64,000 nt of DNA. It comes from Variovorax sp. OAS795. GTDB taxonomy: Bacteria > Pseudomonadota > Gammaproteobacteria > Burkholderiales > Burkholderiaceae_C. Where the stretch lies: contig NZ_JBEPOH010000001.1 of the NCBI RefSeq assembly GCF_040546685.1, positions 124,001-188,000 on the forward strand, given 5' to 3'. The translations under genes and the position numbers were made by a program. This document shows, piece after piece, positions 37,652 through 45,727 of this stretch. How positions within the stretch are numbered: the first letter of the stretch is position 1; each line of letters begins with the position of its first letter. The notes below the pieces were generated by a model. That model had not been told where the DNA came from. It searched no databases and saw only the letters and a program-made list of their open reading frames with translations.

Positions 37652-38467
37652 ATGACCGCCGTGCCCACCACCCCGCCGCCCGAAGGCTGCATCGACACCC
37701 AGGTGATCGACCATGTGCTCTTGATCGGCATCAACCGCCCGGCCAAGCGCAATGGCTGGACGCCGCCCATGTTCAGGCAGCTGGCCGAGGCCTACACCCG
37801 GCTGGACGACGACCCCGGCCTGCGCGTGGGCGTGCTGCATGCGTTCGGAGACCACTTCACGGCCGGGCTCGACCTGCCGGCGGTCACCGAATACATGAAG
37901 CGCGGCGAGAAGGCGATACCGGCGGGCCTGGTGGAGCCGCACGACTTCGGCCTGCCCGGCTATCGCCGTCGAACCAAGCCGATGGTCGCGGCGGTGAAGG
38001 GCATCTGCTTCACCGTCGGCATCGAGCTGATGCTGGGCGCCGACATCGTGGTGGCGGCCGACGACTGCCGCTTCTCGCAGATGGAAGTGCAGCGCGGCAT
38101 CATGGCCACGGGAGGCGCCACGCTGCGCATGGCCGAGCGCGCGGGCGTGGGCAACGCGATGCTGCACCTGCTCACGGCCGACGAGTTCGACAGCGCCGAG
38201 GCGTATCGCCTGAACTTCGTGCAGAAGGTGGTGCCGGCCGGGCAGGAGCTCGACGCGGCGCTGGCCATTGCGCAGCGCATCGCGGCGCAGGCGCCGCTGG
38301 CGGTGGTGGCGACCCGGCTCAACGTGATCAAGGCGGTCGAACAGGGGCCGCTCGCGGCGGTGTCGGAGTTCATCGAGACGCAGAAGCGGCTTTCCAACAG
38401 CGAGGACGCGGCCGAGGGCGTGCGTTCCTTCGTCGAGCGCCGGCCCGCGCGCTTCAGCGGGCGTTGA
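37652..38467 (+). CDS. Enoyl-CoA hydratase/isomerase (crotonase) family
   Basis: A 271-residue crotonase-fold protein. The oxyanion segments are FTAGLDLPAV and KGICFTVGIELMLGADIVVA; the segment SQMEVQRGIMATGGATLRM holds the position of one catalytic glutamate. The glycine-rich part reads GICFTVG rather than the common GxAxGGG, so the reaction may differ from simple hydration. It follows hbd and probably shares its transcript. Confidence 0.9.
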   Translation: MTAVPTTPPPEGCIDTQVIDHVLLIGINRPAKRNGWTPPMFRQLAEAYTRLDDDPGLRVGVLHAFGDHFTAGLDLPAVTEYMKRGEKAIPAGLVEPHDFGLPGYRRRTKPMVAAVKGICFTVGIELMLGADIVVAADDCRFSQMEVQRGIMATGGATLRMAERAGVGNAMLHLLTADEFDSAEAYRLNFVQKVVPAGQELDAALAIAQRIAAQAPLAVVATRLNVIKAVEQGPLAAVSEFIETQKRLSNSEDAAEGVRSFVERRPARFSGR

Positions 38468-38511
38468 AACGCACCGCGACCGCCATGCACTTCACCGGAG
38501 CCCCGCTGCCC

Positions 38512-39846
38512 ATGTCCTCTTTCAAACCCAGGCGTGCCGCGCTTGCCGCCGCCTTCGCACTGCTTGCCGTGAACACCAACACCCATGCCCAGACGCCCGC
38601 GCCCGCCGCGCTGCCCGACCCCACGGCCACCTCGGTCGAGGCGCTGGGCTGGATGAAGGGCTTCCCGCCGCCGCCGGACAAGCTGATCACCTTCGACAAC
38701 GCGGCCGGCGGCGTGTTTCCGCGCACGCGCTGGAGCTTCTCGCACGTGCGCGAAACCGTGCCCACCGCCAATGTGTGGCGCGGCAGCGGCGCACCGAGCC
38801 CCCTGCCGGCAGCGCCGCGCAGCGACATCGAAGCCGTGAGCTTCAAACCGATGGGCAGCGACGAGACGGTGACCTTCGCGCAGATGATCCCGCGCACCTA
38901 CACCGACGGCATCCTGGTGCTGCATCGCGGCCGCGTGGTGTACGAAAAATACTTCGGCGCGCTCACGCCCGAGCGGCCGCACATCGCGATGTCGGTCACC
39001 AAGTCCTTCGTGGGCACGCTGGCGGCCATCCTCGCGGACGAAGGCAAGCTCGATCCGGCCGCGCCCGTCACAAGGTACCTGCCCGAGCTCAAGGACACGG
39101 CCTATGGCGACGCCACGGTGCGCCAGGTCATGGACATGACCATCGGCGTGCACTACTCCGAGAACTACGCCGATCCGAAAGCCGAGATCTGGGACTACGC
39201 ACGCGCCGGCGGCATGCTGGCGCAGGGGCCGAACTACACGGGCCCCAAGTCCTTCTACGAGTTTCTCGCCACGCTCAAGAAGGAAGGCGCGCACGACGCC
39301 GCCTTTGCCTACAAGACGGTGAACGCCGAGGTGCTCGCGTGGATCCTGCGACGCGTCAGCAACCAGCCCCTGGCCGACCTGCTGAGCGAGAAGATCTGGC
39401 GCCGCATCGGTGCGGAGCAGGACGCCTACTTCATGGTCGACCGCATCGGTACCGAATCGGGTGGCGGCGGACTCAACACCGTGCTGCGCGACCTTGCACG
39501 CTTCGGCGAGACCATGCGAAACGGCGGCCGTGCGCCCAACGGGCAGCAGGCCATTCCCAAGGCGGTGGTCGAAGACATCGCGCGCGGCGCCGACACCGCC
39601 AGGTTCGCGAAGGCCGGCTATGCACTGCTGCCGGGCTGGTCGTACCGCAACATGTGGTGGGTCACGCACAATCCGCACGGCGCCTACATGGCGCGCGGCA
39701 TCCACGGGCAGAGCATCTACATCGATCCGAAGGCCGAGATGGTGATCGTGCGCTACGCCGCGCACCCGGTGGCCGCCAGTGCGGGCAACGATCCGCTCAC
39801 GCTGCCGGCTTTCCAGGCCGTGGCCGAAGCGCTGATGCGGCCCTGA
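38512..39846 (+). CDS. Exported serine hydrolase of the beta-lactamase/6-aminohexanoate hydrolase type
   Basis: A 444-residue protein with a signal peptide (MSSFKPRRAALAAAFALLAV...HAQ) and a serine beta-lactamase-like fold. The catalytic SxxK is AMSVTKSFVGTL, the tyrosine motif is IGVHYSENY, and a C-terminal IHGQSIYIDPKAE strand follows. This branch includes esterases and cyclic-amide hydrolases as well as class C beta-lactamases; resistance should not be assumed. Starts at 38464 (TTG) and 38485 are possible, but the ATG at 38512 gives the best signal peptide and has GGAG upstream. It follows the crotonase gene by 44 bases. Confidence 0.85.
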   Translation: MSSFKPRRAALAAAFALLAVNTNTHAQTPAPAALPDPTATSVEALGWMKGFPPPPDKLITFDNAAGGVFPRTRWSFSHVRETVPTANVWRGSGAPSPLPAAPRSDIEAVSFKPMGSDETVTFAQMIPRTYTDGILVLHRGRVVYEKYFGALTPERPHIAMSVTKSFVGTLAAILADEGKLDPAAPVTRYLPELKDTAYGDATVRQVMDMTIGVHYSENYADPKAEIWDYARAGGMLAQGPNYTGPKSFYEFLATLKKEGAHDAAFAYKTVNAEVLAWILRRVSNQPLADLLSEKIWRRIGAEQDAYFMVDRIGTESGGGGLNTVLRDLARFGETMRNGGRAPNGQQAIPKAVVEDIARGADTARFAKAGYALLPGWSYRNMWWVTHNPHGAYMARGIHGQSIYIDPKAEMVIVRYAAHPVAASAGNDPLTLPAFQAVAEALMRP

Positions 39847-39858
39847 ATTTGCGGGGGC

Positions 39859-40629
39859 TCAGCCCCGTGCCTGGGCGATGACCAGCAGGCCGTCCATGAT
39901 CAGGCTCTCGACCAGTTCGAAGTCGCCGTTCATGGCGGGCGCCATCTTCCAGCCCGCGCCGCCGGTCATGTAGCAGGCCGGCTCGGCGCCGCAGTGCGCG
40001 CGCACGTGCTGCACCATGCGCTCCACCGCGCCGGCAATGGCGTAGGTGCCGCCGCTGGTGAGCGCATCGCTGGTGTTGGTCGGAAACTCCCGCACCTCGC
40101 CGGTGGGCACGTGCAGCCCGGCCGTGCCCGACTCCAGCGCGCGCAGCATGATGCCGTGGCCGGGCAGGATCAGGCCGCCGAGGAACTTGCCGCTGGCATC
40201 GATGGCCTCGACCGTCACGGCCGTGCCGATCATGACCACCACCATCGGCCGTGCGGGGCCCGCATCCAGCATGCGGTGGCGCGCACCGATCATCGCCACC
40301 CAGCGGTCGGCGCCCAGGCGCGTGGGATGGTCGTAGCCGTTGACGATGCCGGCCTCCTCCGCGCTCGACACCACCCAGCGCGGCGCGCAATCGAAGCGCT
40401 CCTCGATCTGCTCCTCGGCACGCCGGCGCACCGCATCGCCCGCCACCACGCAGCCGAGCATGGCGGCGGGCGCGGGCAGGTCGGCCCAGGGGCCTTCGGC
40501 CAGCCGCTCGATGTGGTCCAGGAACTCGGCGCCATGCGCCTGCAGCACGGCCCCCGGACGCGCCGCATCGTAGAGAGCCCATTTGAGGCGGGTATTGCCG
40601 ATGTCGATCGCGAGGAAGGGGGATGCCAT
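39859..40629 (-). CDS. coaX: Type III pantothenate kinase
   Basis: A 256-residue kinase for the first step of coenzyme A synthesis. The ASKHA phosphate motif is [14 protein letters not shown], then [13 protein letters not shown], then [12 protein letters not shown], and [11 protein letters not shown] near the C-terminal half. Type III enzymes are not feedback-inhibited by CoA. In related bacteria it often sits beside birA, which is not here. No Shine-Dalgarno site precedes the ATG; AATAAT ends seven bases before it. Confidence 0.95.
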   Translation of the reverse strand: MASPFLAIDIGNTRLKWALYDAARPGAVLQAHGAEFLDHIERLAEGPWADLPAPAAMLGCVVAGDAVRRRAEEQIEERFDCAPRWVVSSAEEAGIVNGYDHPTRLGADRWVAMIGARHRMLDAGPARPMVVVMIGTAVTVEAIDASGKFLGGLILPGHGIMLRALESGTAGLHVPTGEVREFPTNTSDALTSGGTYAIAGAVERMVQHVRAHCGAEPACYMTGGAGWKMAPAMNGDFELVESLIMDGLLVIAQARG

Positions 40630-40763
40630 GGGCGGGATTATTGCCACTTTGTTGTTGTTCCTGTTGGCGCATTGGCGGCACACGCGGCGCGGGCCTACGC
40701 CGCTGGGGCCCGTTCCACCGCTACATTGGCCAGTTCCATCCACCACGGCATTAGGAGATCACC

Positions 40764-41225
40764 ATGGGATTGCTCAGTTTCATCAAGGAAGCCGGTGAAA
40801 AACTGTTCGGCGGTTCGTCGGCCCACGCCGCCGAGCCGGACGCCAACACCAAGGCCGCGGCGGCCATCAAGACCTACATCGAGACCCAGAACCTCGGGCT
40901 CACGGGACTCGAAGTGACCTACACGGCCGCGACGGGCGTCGTCACGCTGGCCGGCCAGGCGCCGTCGCAGGAAGCCAGCGAGAAAGCCGCGCTGGCCGCG
41001 GGCAACGTGGCCAACGTGACCAGCGTGGACAACAACCTGACGGCCCCGGCCGCCCCGGCCGCGCAGTACCACGACGTGGTGAAGGGCGACACGCTCTCGG
41101 CCATCTCGAAGAAGTACTACGGCGACGCCAACAAGTACAACGCGATCTTCGAGGCGAACAAGCCGATGCTGAGCCATCCGGACAAGATCTATCCGGGCCA
41201 GAAGCTGCGCATCCCCAAGCTCTGA
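40764..41225 (+). CDS. BON and LysM domain protein (potassium-binding Kbp/YgaU-like)
   Basis: A 153-residue protein. Residues about 25-95 form a BON domain (IKTYIETQNLGLTGLEVTYTAATGVVTLAG) and residues 100-153 a LysM domain (QYHDVVKGDTLSAISKKYYGDANKYNAIFEANKP...IYPGQKLRIPKL). This is the architecture of Kbp/YgaU, a potassium-binding protein of Escherichia coli. There is no clear signal peptide; the first residues form an amphipathic helix. It has a GGAG ribosome site and ends at a strong terminator. Confidence 0.93.
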   Translation: MGLLSFIKEAGEKLFGGSSAHAAEPDANTKAAAAIKTYIETQNLGLTGLEVTYTAATGVVTLAGQAPSQEASEKAALAAGNVANVTSVDNNLTAPAAPAAQYHDVVKGDTLSAISKKYYGDANKYNAIFEANKPMLSHPDKIYPGQKLRIPKL

Positions 41226-41246
41226 GCGCCGCGCTCCGCTGAACAG

Positions 41247-41273
41247 GGCCCGCCCTCCCCGGCGGGCCTTTTT
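41247..41273 (+). terminator. Terminator of the BON-LysM gene
   Basis: GGCCCGCC-CTCCCC-GGCGGGCC followed by TTTTTC, beginning 21 bases after the stop. Confidence 0.92.
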
Positions 41274-41288
41274 CATTCCGGTCCTGTT

Positions 41289-41702
41289 TCAGTTCTGCTT
41301 CCAGGGCAGGCCGCGCTTGCGCCAGCCGCCCAGCATGCCGCGGTGTCCGCTGTCGTCCGGATTGCCTTCGAAGCCCTCCAGGATGTTGTAGGCCACAAGG
41401 CCCAGGTCGGTGGCGCGCTTCGCGGCGGCAATGGAGCGCACGCCGCTGCGGCACAGCAGCACCAGCTTCTTCCGGCCCCCCTCGCCGGCGGCACGGATGC
41501 CGTCGTCGAAGCCCGGGTTGGGCACCATGCCCGGCCACTGCTTCCAGGCCAGCGGCACCGCGCCGGGCACGTAGCCGACCCATTCACGTTCGGCATCGCT
41601 GCGCACGTCGACCAGCACGGCCTCGCCGCTCGCCATCCACGCTGCGGCCTGCTCCGGCGTCACGTCGCCCGCATAGCCCTTTTCCCCAACCGGTTCACTC
41701 AT
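41289..41702 (-). CDS. Rhodanese-like sulfurtransferase
   Basis: A 137-residue single rhodanese domain: VLVDVRSDAEREWVGYVPGAVPLAWKQWP at the front and the active-site loop LCRSGVRSIAAA with its cysteine. The family transfers sulfane sulfur to acceptors such as cyanide or thiols. The C-terminus GMLGGWRKRGLPWKQN is typical of single-domain bacterial rhodaneses. Start ATG at 41702 is the one that begins the conserved part. Confidence 0.93.
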   Translation of the reverse strand: MSEPVGEKGYAGDVTPEQAAAWMASGEAVLVDVRSDAEREWVGYVPGAVPLAWKQWPGMVPNPGFDDGIRAAGEGGRKKLVLLCRSGVRSIAAAKRATDLGLVAYNILEGFEGNPDDSGHRGMLGGWRKRGLPWKQN

Positions 41703-41922
41703 AGCGCTCTCGTCCTTGCAGTGGATGAGGGTCTCCCCTATGCACGCCCGCTTCGGCATGCCCCGGGGAAACCCTCCGGATCGTCGAATTCTTCACCAGT
41801 TCGTGAAAACCCTGTTTGTCGCGTATTCCGCCGCGCCAAAGATGCGCAACGGGCCTGCCGAACATAACGCCAAGGTGGCGGGCAGGGTTTTCTCGGTCGG
41901 AACTTGTATGGAGAGAGACAAC

Positions 41923-43038
41923 ATGACAGACAGCAAATCGCCCCGCCGCCGCAACCTGCTGAAGGGCGCCGCCGTGGCCGCCGGCGCCATGTCGGCGCCG
42001 ATGGTGAGCATGGCCCAGACCACTTCGCTGCGGTTCCAGAGCACCTGGCCCGCCAAGGACATCTTCCACGAGTACGCGCAGGACTTCGCGAAGAAGGTCA
42101 ACGACATGGCGGGCAACCGCCTGAAGATCGAAGTGCTGCCGGCAGGTTCGGTGGTGCCTGCCTTCCAACTGCTCGACGCCGTCGCCAAGGGCACGCTCGA
42201 CGGCGGCCACGGCGTGGTCGCCTATTGGTACGGCAAGAATTCGGCGCTCGCGCTCTGGGGCTCGGGCCCCGGCTACGGCATGGACGCCAACATGGTGCTG
42301 GCCTGGCACAACTACGGCGGCGGCAAGGCGCTGATCGAGGAGATCTACAAGAGCCTGAACCTGGACGTGGTGTCCTACCTCTACGGCCCCATGCCCACGC
42401 AGCCGCTGGGCTGGTTCAAGAAGCCCGTGGCGCGCGTCGAAGACATGAAGGGCCTCAAGTTCCGCACCGTGGGCCTGGCGGTCGACGTGTTCACCGACAT
42501 GGGCACGGCCGTGAACCCGCTGCCGGGCGGGGAGATCGTGCCGGCGCTGGACCGGGGCCTCATCGATGCGGCCGAGTTCAACAATGCCTCCAGCGACCGC
42601 GTGCTGGGTTTCCCCGACGTGGCCAAGAACTGCATGCTGCAGAGCTTCCACCAGTCGGGCGAACAGTTCGAGATTCTCTTCAACAAGGGCAAGCTCGCGG
42701 CACTGGCGCCGGAGCTCAAGTCGATCATCGACTACGCGGTGCAGGCCTCCAGCGCCGACATGAGCTGGAAGGCCATCCAGCGCAATTCGCAGGACTACAT
42801 CGAGCTCAAGAAGGCCGGCATCAAGTTCTACAAGACGCCCGACGCGATCCTGCGCGCGCAGCTGGCATCGTGGGACAAGACGATCGCCAAGAAGTCCGCC
42901 GAGAACCCGATGTTCAAGAAGGTGCTCGACTCGCAGAAGGCCTTCGCGGAACGTGCCGGCCAGTGGCACAACGACTACACGGTCGATTTCAAGATGGCCT
43001 ACAACCACTACTTCGGCGCGCAGGCCAAGAAAAGCTGA
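41923..43038 (+). CDS. dctP: TRAP transporter solute receptor (DctP family, mannitol/chloroaromatic type)
   Basis: A 371-residue periplasmic receptor. The N-terminus has a twin-arginine-like signal (SPRRRNLLKGAAVAAGAM...MAQ). The mature part begins LRFQSTWPAKDIFHEYAQDFAKKVNDMAGNRL and contains FKKPVARVEDMKGLKFRT with the arginine that binds the ligand carboxylate. This branch is the one annotated for mannitol or chloroaromatic acids and 2-oxo acids; the ligand is likely a carboxylate. GGAGAG precedes the ATG at 41923 by nine bases; an upstream ATG at 41908 is less well placed. Confidence 0.92.
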   Translation: MTDSKSPRRRNLLKGAAVAAGAMSAPMVSMAQTTSLRFQSTWPAKDIFHEYAQDFAKKVNDMAGNRLKIEVLPAGSVVPAFQLLDAVAKGTLDGGHGVVAYWYGKNSALALWGSGPGYGMDANMVLAWHNYGGGKALIEEIYKSLNLDVVSYLYGPMPTQPLGWFKKPVARVEDMKGLKFRTVGLAVDVFTDMGTAVNPLPGGEIVPALDRGLIDAAEFNNASSDRVLGFPDVAKNCMLQSFHQSGEQFEILFNKGKLAALAPELKSIIDYAVQASSADMSWKAIQRNSQDYIELKKAGIKFYKTPDAILRAQLASWDKTIAKKSAENPMFKKVLDSQKAFAERAGQWHNDYTVDFKMAYNHYFGAQAKKS

Positions 43039-43054
43039 CCCCGGCCCGTGACGC

Positions 43055-43084
43055 GAGGGGGCACCCGGGCGGGTGCCCTCTTTT
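43055..43084 (+). terminator. Partial terminator between dctP and dctQ
   Basis: GGGCACCC-GGGC-GGGTGCCC followed by TCTTTTC. It lies inside the likely operon and would leave more receptor mRNA than permease mRNA. Confidence 0.75.
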
Positions 43085-43129
43085 CATGTCCGTGCGTGCT
43101 GCGCCGGCCGCAGCGAGGAGTTCTTTCCG

Positions 43130-43750
43130 ATGCAATCTTTCCTGTTGGCCGTCGATCGTTTCTCGACCTGGATCGGCAAGACCTTCGCCTGGTGCGCGCT
43201 GCTGCTCACGCTGCTCATCAGCTGGGAAGTGTTCTCGCGCTATGTGCTGAACCACCCCCACGCATGGGTGCTCGATGCGCAGATCATGCTGTACGGAGCG
43301 ATGTTCATGACGGCCGGCGCCTACACGCTCTCCAAGAACGGCCATGTGCGCGGCGACGTGCTCTATGGCTTCTTTCGCCCACGCACGCAGGCGCTGGTGG
43401 ACCTGGTGCTCTACATCGTCTTCTTCCTGCCGGGCATCGTCGCGTTGACCTGGGCCGGCTGGATCTATGCGGGTGAATCGCTCGCCATCCGGGAGCAGAC
43501 CTTCTCGGCCGAACCGCTGCCGCTGTATCCGTTCAAGTTCATCATTCCGCTGGCGGGTTTCACGCTGCTCCTGCAGGGCGTGGTCGAGATCATCCGCTGC
43601 GTGCAATGCATCCAGTCGGGCGCGTGGCCCTCGCGCGAGCAGGACGTCGAAGAGGTCGACGTCGAGAAGCTCAAGGAAATGGTCAACGTCAAGGACGAGG
43701 ACATTGCCGCGCTCGACCGCGTGGTGGCTGCCAAGGAGACTGCACGATGA
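43130..43750 (+). CDS. dctQ: TRAP transporter small permease (DctQ)
   Basis: A 206-residue membrane protein with four helices (ALLLTLLISWEVFSRYV, MLYGAMFMTAGAYTL, VDLVLYIVFFLPGIVAL and FIIPLAGFTLLLQGVVEII). A charged C-terminal tail follows (EVDVEKLKEMVNVKDEDI), longer than in minimal family members. GAGGAG lies nine bases before the ATG. The stop overlaps the dctM start in an ATGA. Confidence 0.92.
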   Translation: MQSFLLAVDRFSTWIGKTFAWCALLLTLLISWEVFSRYVLNHPHAWVLDAQIMLYGAMFMTAGAYTLSKNGHVRGDVLYGFFRPRTQALVDLVLYIVFFLPGIVALTWAGWIYAGESLAIREQTFSAEPLPLYPFKFIIPLAGFTLLLQGVVEIIRCVQCIQSGAWPSREQDVEEVDVEKLKEMVNVKDEDIAALDRVVAAKETAR

Positions 43751-45714
43751 TCCGCCGCGAACTCTGGTTCGGCCTCTCGTTCATGGCGCTGATCGTGATC
43801 GGCGCGGCGTCCGTTCTCTTGAGCGCCGACACGATCACCAACGGGCACCTGGGCCTCCTGATGCTGTCGCTCGTGGTGGTGGCGATCATGCTGGGCTTTC
43901 CCACGGCGTTCACGCTGATGGGCATGGGCATGCTCTTCACCTGGCTGGCCTACGACCGCGACTGGCACCGCACGCTCGACCTGATGGTGCAGGCGGCCTA
44001 CAAGACCATGGCCAACGACGTTCTCATCGCGGTGCCGCTGTTCGTCTTCATGGGCTACCTGGTGGAGCGCGCGAACCTCATCGAGTCGCTGTTCAAGAGC
44101 CTGCACCTGGCGCTCGCGCGGCTGCCCGGCGCGCTGGCCGTCGCCACGCTGGTCACCTGCACCATCTTCGCGACCGCCACCGGCATCGTGGGGGCGGTGG
44201 TCACGCTGATGGGCCTGCTGGCGCTGCCGGCGATGCTGCGCGCGGGCTACAGCGTGCCGCTGGCCGCGGGCGCGATCACGGCTGGCGGTTGCCTGGGCAT
44301 CCTGATCCCGCCGTCGGTGCTGCTCATCGTCTATGGCGCGACGGCCGGGGTCTCGGTGGTGCAGCTGTATGCGGGCGCGTTCTTCCCGGGCCTGATGCTC
44401 GCATCGTTGTACGTGGTGTACGTGATCATCGTGGCCAAACTGAAGCCGCAGTGGGCGCCGCCCCTGTCGCAGGCGGAACGCCAGGTGCCCCTGCCACCGC
44501 TCTCGCAGCGGCTGGCCGAAAGCCCCGCCGCGCACGCGGTCGTCGGGCTCCTGAAAGGCCGGCGCAATGCGGACGTGCCCTTGGCGCACGTGCTGAAGCA
44601 GCTCGGTATCGTGGCAATGCCGGCCGTGATTTTCCTGCTGCTGGCCGGCTTCAGCTACAAGGCCGTCACCACGGTCGAGGCGGAGGCGCGCTACGAGATC
44701 CAGGAGATCGGCGCCACGCGCAGCGGCGCCCCAGAAGGCGCGAGCGGGGGCGGCCTGCAGGAGCCCCCTTCCACTGGGGGGCTGCAGGAACCGCCGCCGG
44801 AAGGCGGATTGCAGGAGCCGCCTTCCGAAGGCGCGCCCTCGACCGGTCCCCTGGCGGAACCGCCGGGCGCGTCCACCACGCCGGCCGATGCGGCGCCCAC
44901 GCAACCGGCGGCTGCCGGGCCGGCCGCCGCCGCGCAGGCGACGGAAGGCGCCTCGGTGCGGCCGGCACCCACCTGGTGGTGGGTCACCTTCGCCATCTTC
45001 GGCGCGATGGTCACGCTGTTCTACCTGTTCCTGAGCTTCGCGCGGCTCGAGATCTTCAAGATGCTGCTGGCCTCGTTCTTCCCGCTGGTGCTGCTGATCC
45101 TGTCGGTGCTCGGCTCCATCGTGCTGGGACTTGCGACCCCCACCGAGGCGGCGGCGATGGGTGCGCTCGGCGGCATGCTGCTGGCCGCGGCCTACCGGCG
45201 GCTCAACCTGTCGGTGCTGAAGGAATCGGTCTTCCTCACGGCCAAGACCTCGGCCATGGTGTGCTGGCTCTTCGTGGGCTCGGCCATCTTCTCGGCGGCC
45301 TTCGCGCTGCTTGGCGGACAGGCGCTGGTGGAAGAGTGGGTGCTGGGCATGAACCTCACGAAGGTGCAGTTCCTGATTCTGAGCCAGGTCATCATCTTCC
45401 TCCTGGGCTGGCCACTCGAGTGGACCGAGATCATCGTGATCTTCATGCCGATCTTCATTCCGCTGCTCGACAACTTCGGCGTCGATCCGCTGTTCTTCGG
45501 CCTGCTGGTGGCGTTGAACCTGCAAACCGCGTTCCTGAGCCCGCCGGTGGCCATGGCGGCCTTCTACCTCAAGGGCGTGAGCCCGCCGCACGTGACGCTG
45601 AACCAGATCTTCCTGGGCATGCTGCCGTTCATGGGCATCCAGGTGCTGGCCATCGTGCTGCTCTACATCTGGCCGCAGATCGGGCTCTGGCTGCCGCAGC
45701 TGCTCTACAAGTAG
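43747..45714 (+). CDS. dctM: TRAP transporter large permease (DctM) with proline-rich repeat insert
   Basis: A 655-residue permease; typical DctM is 425-450 residues. The two transport halves are recognisable (GAVVTLMGLLALPAML...GGCLGILIPPSVLLIVYG, and later LGSIVLGLATPTEAAAMGALGG, LNLQTAFLSPPVAMAAFYLKG). Between them, residues about 324-409 form a hydrophilic low-complexity segment with three copies of GGLQEPPxxG followed by a Pro/Ala/Thr-rich stretch ending in PTWWW. The insert lies in a loop between membrane segments. Members of the mannitol/chloroaromatic branch can be longer than average, so part of this extension may be a family trait. Coupled to dctQ by ATGA. Confidence 0.9.
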   Translation: MIRRELWFGLSFMALIVIGAASVLLSADTITNGHLGLLMLSLVVVAIMLGFPTAFTLMGMGMLFTWLAYDRDWHRTLDLMVQAAYKTMANDVLIAVPLFVFMGYLVERANLIESLFKSLHLALARLPGALAVATLVTCTIFATATGIVGAVVTLMGLLALPAMLRAGYSVPLAAGAITAGGCLGILIPPSVLLIVYGATAGVSVVQLYAGAFFPGLMLASLYVVYVIIVAKLKPQWAPPLSQAERQVPLPPLSQRLAESPAAHAVVGLLKGRRNADVPLAHVLKQLGIVAMPAVIFLLLAGFSYKAVTTVEAEARYEIQEIGATRSGAPEGASGGGLQEPPSTGGLQEPPPEGGLQEPPSEGAPSTGPLAEPPGASTTPADAAPTQPAAAGPAAAAQATEGASVRPAPTWWWVTFAIFGAMVTLFYLFLSFARLEIFKMLLASFFPLVLLILSVLGSIVLGLATPTEAAAMGALGGMLLAAAYRRLNLSVLKESVFLTAKTSAMVCWLFVGSAIFSAAFALLGGQALVEEWVLGMNLTKVQFLILSQVIIFLLGWPLEWTEIIVIFMPIFIPLLDNFGVDPLFFGLLVALNLQTAFLSPPVAMAAFYLKGVSPPHVTLNQIFLGMLPFMGIQVLAIVLLYIWPQIGLWLPQLLYK

Positions 45715-45727
45715 GCCGGCGCCAGGT

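Noticed and set aside
38512..39846. Beta-lactamase conferring drug resistance
   Set aside because: The motifs place it in the wider serine hydrolase family, most of which are esterases; nothing specific to class C beta-lactamases was seen.
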